DNA of 64,000 nucleotides. Origin: Plantactinospora mayteni. Lineage in GTDB: Bacteria; Actinomycetota; Actinomycetes; Mycobacteriales; Micromonosporaceae. Position 1 is the first letter of the stretch. Each line of letters opens with the position of its first letter. The notes under the pieces were generated by a model. It had not been told where the DNA came from. It saw nothing but the letters and a program-made list of their open reading frames with translations, and did no database searches. The position numbers and the translations under genes are program-made. Below, piece after piece: positions 57,264 through 64,000 of the stretch. Location: positions 31,017-95,016 of the forward strand of contig NZ_BONX01000063.1 in assembly GCF_016862935.1 (NCBI RefSeq), in the 5' to 3' direction.

Positions 57264-59960
57264 ATGCTCAAGACCCGCCCCCCGTTGTTATACGCCGCCT
57301 GCGTCGGCCTGGTGGCCCTGGTCGGATCCACCGCCGTCGCACCCACCGCCACCGCCACCGCCGGTCCCGGCCTCGCCGAAACCGCCGTGACCGCCCGGGC
57401 CGCGGCCATCCCCAGCCCGGAACAGCACTTCGGCTTCAAGATGGGCGCCGAAGGAAAACTGGCGGCCTATCCCGACGTACTGCGCTATCTGAAAGTCGTC
57501 GCGGAACGGTCCGACCGGGTCGACTACGAGACCATCGGTCGCACCACAATGGGCAACGAGTACGCGACCGTGCTGATCAGCGCCCCGAGGAACCTGCGCC
57601 GGCTGGACCGCCTGGTTGAGATCAACCAGAAGCTCTCGGACCCGCGCAACACCAGCCCGGAGGAGGCCCGCCGGCTCGCCGGGGAGGGGGTGCCGTTCTA
57701 CCACCTGGAGGCGACGATCCACTCCAGCGAGGTCGGCAACGGGCAGGCGATCAACGACATCGTGCACCGGCTCGCCACCGAGGACTCGGACTTCACCCGG
57801 AACGTGCTGAACAACTCCGTCATCGTGCTGGTGCCGTCGCAGAACCCGGACGGCCAGCACCTGATCATCGACCATTTCAACAAGACCGCCGGGACGAACT
57901 ACCGGCGGACCTACCCGGACCTCTACCACAAGTACACCGGGCACGACGACAACCGTGACTGGACGATGTTCACCCAGATCGAGGCGCAGTACCGGCTGGC
58001 GCTGGAGAAGAAGTACCGGCCGGCGATCGTGCACATCATGCACCAGAAGGGGAACACCGGCAGCCGGATCTTCGTACCGCCGTACGGGGGGATCACCAGC
58101 GAGAACGTGCCGGCGAACATGAGTTCCTCGGTCTCGGCGATCGGCCAGCACGCCGCCCGGGCACTCGCCGCCGCCGGCAAGACCGGGGTCGGCAGCCTCG
58201 ACTACCACATCTACTGGACCCTGGAGCAGCCGGTCGGGTTCTTCCCGTTCACCGGCTCCGGCGTCTATCTCACCGAGATCGCCTCGGTGACCGACTACGC
58301 GTACCCGCAGGTGTCCTCGGACGGCCGCCCGCTCGGCCCGCAGCAGGCCCGGATGAGCCTGATCGAGCCGTACCGCTCCAACACCTGGACCCTGGCGGAC
58401 ATCGTCGACTACGCGAAGATCGCCACCTACGCCGGGATGGAGTACACGGCAGAGAACGGCCGGGACCTGCTCTACGACAACCTGTACGCGGTGCCGCACG
58501 AGTACATGACCGAGGGCGTACCGGCCGGCAGCTACGCGTTCGTGGTGAACGCGAACCAGCGTGACCCGTACGCGACCTTCGAGATGCTCCAGCGTCTGGA
58601 GTGGACGCAGGTGGAGATCGACCGGGCCACCTCGGAGTTCGTCGCCGACGACAGGCGCTACGGCGCCGGCTCCTATGTGGTCAAGATGCGGCAGCCGCGC
58701 GGCAACTGGGCACACCAGGTGCTCGGCACCGACAAGTATCCCGAGGTGCGGGACTGCGGCGAGTGCCCGGTGCTGCTGCCGTACGCCGAGGCGACGACCA
58801 GCCTGCCGCTGCAACTCGGGGTCGACGTCGCGGAGATCCGCGCGCCGTTCCAGGCCAGCCTGGAGCGGGTCAACTCGGTGAAGCTGCCGCAGGTGACGAT
58901 GCCGCCCGCACCGGGCGACAAGGGCGCCTATCTGGTCCGGCCCGAGTCGTACGGGACGGTCCAGATCGTCTCGGCGTTGCAGGACGCCAACATCCCGACG
59001 TTCCGGGCCGCGAAGGGGTTCGGTGCGCAGGGCACCAGCTATCCGGCCGGTACCTACGTCGTGCCGGCCACCCCGCAGGCCCGGAACGTGCTGGCGACCG
59101 CCTCGGCCAGGGTCGGCCTCCAGGTCACCGCGGTCGCCCGGGCACCGCGCGTCGCGGGGGTGCAGCTCAAGCCGCAGACCCGGGTCGGCCTGTTCCGGGG
59201 CATCGGCAACATGCCGGGCGGCTGGGACATGTGGCAGTTCGACCAGTACGGCGTCAACTACGACGTCGTCGCCGCGCAGGACTTCCAGCGGAAGTCGCTG
59301 AACGAGCTGTACGACACCATCGTCCTCTCGCACGGCACCTCGAAGGACGACATCGTCAAGGGCCTGGACCCGAAGCAGTACGCCGAGGAGTACTCCTGGG
59401 CCTACGGGGTGGGCGACCAGGGGTGGCGCAAGCTGGCGCAGTTCGTCCGCAACGGCGGCACCCTGCTGGCGATCGGCAGCTCGGTGGCGACCGTGCAGGA
59501 GTTGCTGAACCTGCCGATCACACCGGCCCTGCCCGACGACGAGGACGAGTTCGTCACCGGCGGCAGCCTGCTGCACCAGGAGTTCGACCCGGAGAACCCG
59601 GTCGCCTGGGGCATGCCGGACTCCTGGCCGGTCTGGCTCTACGACACCCAGGCGTGGGAGCTGACCGGCGAGGGCGGGACGGTGGTGTCGAACTACCCGG
59701 CCGAGGGTGAGGTGCTGGCCAGCGGCTATCTGCGCGGCGCCGAGCACATCCGGGGTGCGGTCAACACCGCGTCCTTCCCGGTCGGCAAGGGCCAGGTGGT
59801 GACGTACGGCAGCGAGATCACCTTCCGTACCCTGCCCCGGGCGCAGTTCAACCTGCTCTACAACGCGATCTACCACGGCCCGGCGGCCGAGGTGGACGCG
59901 ACCGGCCTCCAGCAGCTCCGGCCACGGTTCGGCCCGGACGGCGCGCTCGCCGCACGCTAG
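57264..59960 (+). CDS. Secreted M14 family metallopeptidase
   Basis: 898 residues from ATG 57264, with AAAGG upstream. Signal peptide (about 1-33). The M14 domain has GRTTMGNEYATVLI, the zinc motif EATIHSSEVGNGQA (HXXE, about residue 150), VLVPSQNPDGQHLIIDHFNK and IVHIMHQKGNTGSRIF. About 500 further residues include a region like a glutamine-amidotransferase/beta-sandwich domain (VGLFRGIGNMPGGWDMWQFD, NGGTLLAIGSS). It degrades peptides outside the cell. Confidence 0.9.
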   Translation: MLKTRPPLLYAACVGLVALVGSTAVAPTATATAGPGLAETAVTARAAAIPSPEQHFGFKMGAEGKLAAYPDVLRYLKVVAERSDRVDYETIGRTTMGNEYATVLISAPRNLRRLDRLVEINQKLSDPRNTSPEEARRLAGEGVPFYHLEATIHSSEVGNGQAINDIVHRLATEDSDFTRNVLNNSVIVLVPSQNPDGQHLIIDHFNKTAGTNYRRTYPDLYHKYTGHDDNRDWTMFTQIEAQYRLALEKKYRPAIVHIMHQKGNTGSRIFVPPYGGITSENVPANMSSSVSAIGQHAARALAAAGKTGVGSLDYHIYWTLEQPVGFFPFTGSGVYLTEIASVTDYAYPQVSSDGRPLGPQQARMSLIEPYRSNTWTLADIVDYAKIATYAGMEYTAENGRDLLYDNLYAVPHEYMTEGVPAGSYAFVVNANQRDPYATFEMLQRLEWTQVEIDRATSEFVADDRRYGAGSYVVKMRQPRGNWAHQVLGTDKYPEVRDCGECPVLLPYAEATTSLPLQLGVDVAEIRAPFQASLERVNSVKLPQVTMPPAPGDKGAYLVRPESYGTVQIVSALQDANIPTFRAAKGFGAQGTSYPAGTYVVPATPQARNVLATASARVGLQVTAVARAPRVAGVQLKPQTRVGLFRGIGNMPGGWDMWQFDQYGVNYDVVAAQDFQRKSLNELYDTIVLSHGTSKDDIVKGLDPKQYAEEYSWAYGVGDQGWRKLAQFVRNGGTLLAIGSSVATVQELLNLPITPALPDDEDEFVTGGSLLHQEFDPENPVAWGMPDSWPVWLYDTQAWELTGEGGTVVSNYPAEGEVLASGYLRGAEHIRGAVNTASFPVGKGQVVTYGSEITFRTLPRAQFNLLYNAIYHGPAAEVDATGLQQLRPRFGPDGALAAR

Positions 59961-59976
59961 CGCGGCAGACCCGGCG

Positions 59977-60019
59977 ACCGGGTCCGGGTGGTCACCGTCG
60001 AGGTGGCCACCCGGACCCG
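59977..60019 (+). terminator. Terminator of the M14 peptidase gene
   Basis: CGGGTCCGGGTGGTCACC pairs with GGTGGCCACCCGGACCCG (18 bp, one mismatch), starting 16 bases after the stop codon. Coordinates are good to one or two bases. Confidence 0.75.
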
Positions 60020-60069
60020 CGTCGCTTCCCCCGGGCGCCGCACCCCGGCACCCGCCCCCGATCAGCCAG

Positions 60070-60173
60070 GTCAGGCAGCCGGGTCAGGCAGCCGGGTCAG
60101 GCAGCCGGGTCAGGCAGCCGGGTCAGGCAGCCGGGTCAGGCAGCCGGGTCAGGCTGCCGGGTCAGGCTGCCGC
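60070..60173. repeat. 13-bp minisatellite, 8 copies
   Basis: GTCAGGCAGCCGG is repeated head to tail with starts at 60070, 60083, 60096, 60109, 60122, 60135, 60148 and 60161; the last copies read GTCAGGCTGCCGG. The array contains the stop codon of the aldo/keto reductase (60162-60164, minus strand). Because 13 is not a multiple of three, every frame meets a TGA within it. Confidence 0.95.
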
Positions 60174-61103
60174 GTCGAGCCTCGCCCGCTGCTCGGGGGC
60201 GAGCACCAGCGCCACCCCGGCCAGGGCCTCCCGCAGTTGCGCGACCGTGCTCACCCCGACGATCGGGGTGGCGGCGGGACTGCCACCGGCCAGCCAGGCG
60301 AGTACCACGTGGTTGCGGGTACTGCCGGTCTCCGCCGCGATCTCGTCCAGTACGGCGAGCCGGCGCTCGGTGCCCAGGTGCGCGTACTCCGGCGGCAGCG
60401 GCTTGTCCGCCCGGGTGTACTGCCCGCCGAGCAGCGGCGTGTACGCCCACAGCGACATCTCGGGGTGACACTCCAGGTAGTCGAGCACCTCGTCGCTGAC
60501 CGCACCGAACCGGTGCACCACGCTGGGCCGGGTCCCGGGGCGGGGCCGAAGATAGCTGAGCTGCTGCTGCACCGCCGTGAACCCGGTCATCCCGTTCGCC
60601 TGGGCGATCTGCCGGGCCCGCTCCACCCGCCAGATGGCGTAGTTGGAGCAGCCGAGCGCGCCGACCGTACCGGCGGAGACGAGTTCGTCGAAGGCCGCCA
60701 CCGTCTCCGCCAGGGGCGTACTGCGGTCCTCCTTGTGTGCCCAGTACAGGTCGACGTGGTCCACGCCGAGCCGGCGGAGACTGCCCTCGATCCCGTTCTT
60801 GATCGCCGACGCCGACAGCCCCTCGGCGGTCTCCGGGAACCGTCCGGCCACGGTCGGTTCGCAGCCCACCTTGGTGCTGATCCTGATCCGGTCGCGGACG
60901 CCCGGGCGCCGGGCCAGCCAGCGCCCGAGCAGTTCCTCGCTCTGCCCGCCGAAGCCGCTGGGATCGGCCCAGAAGGCGTAGCAGTTCGCCGTGTCGATCC
61001 AGGTGCCGCCGGCCCCGACGAAGTGGTCCAGGAGGTCGAAGGAGCGTCGCTCGTCCTGGACCGTGCCGAAGAGCATGGCGCCGAGCACGATGGTGTAGGT
61101 CAT
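60162..61103 (-). CDS. Aldo/keto reductase
   Basis: 313 residues from ATG 61103. TAGCGT at 61111-61116 is seven bases upstream, fitting a leaderless start. AKR catalytic tetrad: Asp and Tyr in WIDTANCYAFW, Lys in RISTKVG, His in DLYWAHKED; ALGCSNYAIWRVERA is also typical. NADPH-dependent carbonyl reduction is the family activity. It diverges from a MocR regulator, and some MocR partners act on pyridoxal-like aldehydes, but the substrate is not known. The stop lies inside a minisatellite. Confidence 0.9.
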   Translation of the reverse strand: MTYTIVLGAMLFGTVQDERRSFDLLDHFVGAGGTWIDTANCYAFWADPSGFGGQSEELLGRWLARRPGVRDRIRISTKVGCEPTVAGRFPETAEGLSASAIKNGIEGSLRRLGVDHVDLYWAHKEDRSTPLAETVAAFDELVSAGTVGALGCSNYAIWRVERARQIAQANGMTGFTAVQQQLSYLRPRPGTRPSVVHRFGAVSDEVLDYLECHPEMSLWAYTPLLGGQYTRADKPLPPEYAHLGTERRLAVLDEIAAETGSTRNHVVLAWLAGGSPAATPIVGVSTVAQLREALAGVALVLAPEQRARLDAAA

Positions 61104-61149
61104 GTCTGGAACGCTAGGCGGGATCGGACGGGCGGTACGCTCCAATCTC
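61104..61149. promoter_or_regulatory. Compact divergent leaderless promoters
   Basis: Only 46 bases separate ATG 61103 (minus) and GTG 61150 (plus). TAGCGT (61111-61116, minus) and TACGCT (61136-61141, plus) sit seven and eight bases before their start codons. The two promoters must overlap, so one bound regulator could control both genes. Confidence 0.55.
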
Positions 61150-62577
61150 GTGGCAGATTCCCAGACCAATTCGGCTCCCCGGGCCAGTTCGGCCTGGGCG
61201 ACACTGCTGGACGTCGAGCCCCGGGACCTGGCCCGGCGTCCCCTGCACGACCGGCTGACCCGCGCGCTGCGGGCGGCGATCCGGGACGGCCGGCTCCCGG
61301 CCGGCGCCGCCGTACCACCCAGTCGGGCGCTGGCCGAGGAGTTCGACTGCTCCCGGTGGGTGGTGACCGAGGCGTACGCGCAACTGGTCGCCGAGGGCTA
61401 CCTCGCGGCCCGGGTCGGCTCGGCCACCCGGGTCTCGTGGTCGCCGGAGACCACCCCGGCCCGCCGCCGCGCGATGCCCAGGCCGGCACAGCCACCGGTC
61501 CGCTACGACCTGGCGCCCGGCCTGCCCGACCTGCGGGCCTTCCCCCGCCGGCGCTGGACCGAGGCGGTGCACTCGGTCACCGGCTCGGCCGCCCAGTACG
61601 ACCTCGGCCCACCCGATCCGGCCGGCCATCCGGCGTTGCGCCGCACCCTCGCGGAATACCTGCGCCGGTCGCGGGGGGCCGACGCGCAGCCCGGGTCGGT
61701 GGTCGTCTGCGCCGGCATCACCGACGGGCTGTTCCGGATCTGCCGGGCGCTGCGCGCGGAGGGGGTCGCCGAGGTGGCGGTGGAGGAGCCGGGGTGGGGC
61801 CGGCTCCGGGACGCGGTGGCGAGCGCGGGGCTGCGGATCTCCCCGGTCCCGGTGGACCGGGACGGGGTCCGGGTGGCCGAGCTGGCCCGGGCCGGCGGAG
61901 CCCGGGCCGTGGTGGTCGGCGCGGCACACCAGTTCCCGACCGGGGCGATGCTCAGCCCGGACCGGAGGGCCGAGCTGGTGCGCTGGGCGCGGACGGTCGA
62001 CGGGTACGTCGTCGAGGACGACTACGACGCCGAGTTCCGGTACGACCGCCGGCCGATCGCGGTGATGCAGGGCCTGGATCCGCGTCGGGTCTTCCTGGTC
62101 GGCTCGGTCAGCAAGACCCTCTCCCCCGCCCTCGGCCTGGGCTGGACGGTCGCGCCGCCGGCCCTGCTGCCGGTGATCCGGGCGGCGAACGCCGTCGCGG
62201 CACCCCCGCCGGTGCTGGACCAGCTCGCCCTGGCCACCTTCATCGACCGGGGCTGGTACGACACGCACCTGCGCGCCGCCCGGCGCCGGTTCCGTACCCG
62301 TCGGGACCTGCTCGTGCGCGAACTCGCCGCCCGGGTGCCGGACGGCCAGGTGGCCGGCACCGCCGCCGGCCTGCACATCCTGCTGCACCTGCCGGCCGGT
62401 ACCGACACCGCTGCGGTGGTCGCCGGCGCGGCGGCGGCCGGACTGCGGCTGGCGGACCTCGACGCGTACCGGGCGGAGCGGTCCGGGTCACCCGCGCTGG
62501 TCCTCGGGTACGGCAACATCACCGACGCCGAGATCCCGCCGGCGGTCGGGCTGCTCCGGGCGGCACTCGACGGGTAG
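61150..62577 (+). CDS. MocR/PdxR-type GntR regulator
   Basis: 475 residues from GTG 61150; an upstream in-frame start exists but lies beyond the -10-like TACGCT. GntR winged helix (LHDRLTRALRAAIRDGRLPA, SRALAEEFDCSRWVVTEAYA) followed by an aminotransferase-like domain with VVCAGITDGLFRICRAL, VEDDYDAEFRYD and the PLP-lysine motif VGSVSKTLSPALGLGW. Probably controls the divergent aldo/keto reductase and itself; pyridoxal metabolism is a known theme of PdxR-like members. Confidence 0.9.
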   Translation: MADSQTNSAPRASSAWATLLDVEPRDLARRPLHDRLTRALRAAIRDGRLPAGAAVPPSRALAEEFDCSRWVVTEAYAQLVAEGYLAARVGSATRVSWSPETTPARRRAMPRPAQPPVRYDLAPGLPDLRAFPRRRWTEAVHSVTGSAAQYDLGPPDPAGHPALRRTLAEYLRRSRGADAQPGSVVVCAGITDGLFRICRALRAEGVAEVAVEEPGWGRLRDAVASAGLRISPVPVDRDGVRVAELARAGGARAVVVGAAHQFPTGAMLSPDRRAELVRWARTVDGYVVEDDYDAEFRYDRRPIAVMQGLDPRRVFLVGSVSKTLSPALGLGWTVAPPALLPVIRAANAVAAPPPVLDQLALATFIDRGWYDTHLRAARRRFRTRRDLLVRELAARVPDGQVAGTAAGLHILLHLPAGTDTAAVVAGAAAAGLRLADLDAYRAERSGSPALVLGYGNITDAEIPPAVGLLRAALDG

Positions 62578-62606
62578 CGGGTGCCGCCGGCCCGAGCCGG
62601 GTCCGG

Positions 62607-63815
62607 TCACTCGGGGCGGGCTCCCGCGTCGACCGGTGCCTCCCGGGCGGCGTCGCCGCCGACCGCCCACCGGACCAGCCGGTTGGCCTCGGTCCGTTCG
62701 ATTCCGGTGGCCCGGAGCAGGTCGCTCGCGGTCGTCCGCACCTGGGCGACGACCACGCTGCCGGAGAAGCCGACCCCGTCGTCGTAGGCCCGACCGGCCG
62801 CGCTGACCGCGCGGAGCGCGCACTCCCGGGCCGCCTTGGGCAGCGTACCGGTGCCCAGGTCGCGCCGGAGCATCCGGACCGCCTCGGCCAGGGCCGCCAC
62901 CGACGCCGAGAGCGAGGCCGGCCGTGGCTCGCCGTCCTCCAGCGCGGTCACCGCCCGGCGTACCAGGGTGCCGCTGTTCTGCACCGCGTGGTTGATGAAC
63001 TCGGCGCCCTCGAAGTACTGGCTGAGTGCGCCGCGGCGGTGCCAGCGCGCCGGCGAGAGGAGGGTCGTCTCCCGGCCGCCGTGCAGCGCCTCCGCGAGAC
63101 CGTCCATGTACTCCTCGATCTCGGTCATCCGGTTCAACGCCGCCTGGGCCCGGGCCGCGTCGCCGGTCTCCAGCGCCTCGGCGGTCTCGGACAACTGGTC
63201 GGCGAGCCGGTCCAACGCCGGCCGCGCCGCCCGGTCCACCAGCCGCAGCGGGTTGACGGGCAGCAGCAGCGCGATCACCCCCAGGGCGATGAAGCCGCCG
63301 ATCAGCGCGTCGAGCACCCGGAGCAGTTCGACGTCCGGCGTCGCCGGGGTGAGGACCACGATGAGTACCGCGGTCGCCGCCGCCTGGTTCACCACCGCCG
63401 GCCCGCCGCCGAGGAAGATGGTCAGCACGATCGCCAGCGCGACGACGATGCCCAGTTGCCAGGATCCACTGCCGATCACGAAGATCAGCAGGTCACCGAT
63501 GCCGATCCCGACCGCCACTCCGATGATCAGCTCGACGCTCCGCCGCAGCCGCTGGCCGACCGAGGAGGCGATGGTGCCGATCGCCGAGATCGGCGCGAAG
63601 AGCGGATCCGGATTGCCGAGCAGGTCGTGCGAGAAGGCCCAGGCCAGTCCGGCGGCCAGCCCGGCCTGGGCGGCCAGCATCAGGTTGAACCGGGTGGTCT
63701 GCCAGCGGTCCCGTACGGTGGCCTGGGACCGCTCGCGCAACTGGCCCAGTGCGTGGACGATGCGGGTCTCGTCGAGATCGATGCCTTTGACAGCGGTGTC
63801 CCGACCAGAACGCAT
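62607..63815 (-). CDS. FUSC-family aromatic acid exporter-like membrane protein
   Basis: 402 residues from ATG 63815. A cytoplasmic N-terminus, about six helices between residues 45 and 185 (AAQAGLAAGLAWAFSHDLLG, PLFAPISAIGTIASSVGQRL, GIVVALAIVLTIFLGGGPAV, GGFIALGVIALLLPVNPLRL) and a long cytoplasmic helical C-terminus. The first half matches the FUSC/ArAE-type module. Likely an efflux-type protein, substrate unknown. It follows the MocR gene on the other strand, 29 bases away. Confidence 0.82.
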   Translation of the reverse strand: MRSGRDTAVKGIDLDETRIVHALGQLRERSQATVRDRWQTTRFNLMLAAQAGLAAGLAWAFSHDLLGNPDPLFAPISAIGTIASSVGQRLRRSVELIIGVAVGIGIGDLLIFVIGSGSWQLGIVVALAIVLTIFLGGGPAVVNQAAATAVLIVVLTPATPDVELLRVLDALIGGFIALGVIALLLPVNPLRLVDRAARPALDRLADQLSETAEALETGDAARAQAALNRMTEIEEYMDGLAEALHGGRETTLLSPARWHRRGALSQYFEGAEFINHAVQNSGTLVRRAVTALEDGEPRPASLSASVAALAEAVRMLRRDLGTGTLPKAARECALRAVSAAGRAYDDGVGFSGSVVVAQVRTTASDLLRATGIERTEANRLVRWAVGGDAAREAPVDAGARPE

Positions 63816-63935
63816 GGCGCCCGCTTACCCCGGATCTCCCCTTTCAACCGCTCCCCCGCCCTGCCGCCCAGGCGGACTCCCGGGAACGCCGGATCGCTGT
63901 CTCGCTGCCCACCCCGACCCGGTACGCGGTGCACG

Positions 63936-63990
63936 GTTGACATCCTCTCCGCCCTAGAGGACGGAGATTCCCTCCACGCTGCGCGTGGAA
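63936..63990 (-). mobile_element. Right end of an IS605/TnpB-family element (omega-RNA end)
   Basis: GGTTGACATCCTCTCCGCCC followed by TAGAGGACGGAGATTCC is the characteristic terminal hairpin found downstream of TnpB genes of IS200/IS605/IS1341 elements (read on the minus strand it ends GAGGATGTCAA). A stem TCTCCG/CGGAGA (63946-63951, 63962-63967) and a second hairpin CCACGC-TGC-GCGTGG (63974-63988) are visible. The tnpB gene would lie beyond the right edge on the minus strand. Confidence 0.7.
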
Positions 63991-64000
63991 CACGCGGCGC

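Noticed and set aside
60070..60173. Possible CRISPR array
   Set aside because: Repeats are 13 bp and directly contiguous, with no spacers.
1..64000. tRNA, rRNA, plasmid or chromosome replication origin
   Set aside because: No convincing cloverleaf, rRNA signature, iteron or DnaA-box cluster was found by eye.

Overview
The window is very GC-rich, uses many GTG starts and has strings of genes overlapping by four bases (GTGA). It also carries a mycothiol-type DinB protein, many flavin/F420 luciferase-like monooxygenases and secreted hydrolases with CBM2 or ricin-type modules. Together these point to a filamentous actinomycete, most likely of the Micromonosporaceae. That placement is an inference from gene content and composition.

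Layout. 1-4327 (minus): caa3-type cytochrome c oxidase operon (CtaC with fused cytochrome c, CtaD, subunit III, a small membrane protein, CtaG running off the edge). 4426-9577 (plus): a divergent System I cytochrome c maturation cluster (CcmC, CcmD-like, CcmE, CcmF, CcmG, fused CcmH-CcmI), every junction overlapping by four bases. This set can mature the c-type haem of the adjacent oxidase; CcmA and CcmB are absent here. 9630-18308: a holin-like protein, a catabolic cassette (ThDP enzyme, FAD/Fe-S dehydrogenase, enolase-superfamily enzyme) and a glycogen-debranching-like glycosidase. 18591-24121: LysR regulator plus metal-independent NAD formate dehydrogenase, facing a molybdate uptake operon (HTH-TOBE regulator, ModA, ModB, ModC). 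24225-33796: a methyltransferase fused to a decayed kinase-like domain, a CBM2-GH18 chitinase, DinB, an LLM oxidoreductase, a lipid acyltransferase-like protein, a PHP phosphoesterase and a gamma-glutamyltransferase-family protein.

33886-46587 holds two groups of LLM monooxygenases of the kind used to take sulfur from organosulfur compounds, a nitroreductase, exported carboxypeptidase and formamidase, and a decayed HEAT-repeat gene. The two groups share a CTAT..ATAG dyad upstream. 46664-48215 is an IS607-type relic missing the start of TnpA and the end of TnpB. 48228-51228 has a FAH-family hydrolase pair and a voltage-gated-like ion channel. 51273-54250 is a pectate lyase/pectin methylesterase pair with nearly identical ricin modules. 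54817-63815 has an M23 peptidase, two MocR regulators, an M14 peptidase, an aldo/keto reductase and a FUSC membrane protein. The window ends in what looks like the right end of an IS605/TnpB-family element.

The least explained signal is a dispersed family of roughly 90-bp palindromic elements (18460-18551, 29375-29464, half copies at 28080-28125 and 42641-42675). They have 17-base terminal inverted repeats around two internal hairpins whose pairing is kept while the sequence changes.
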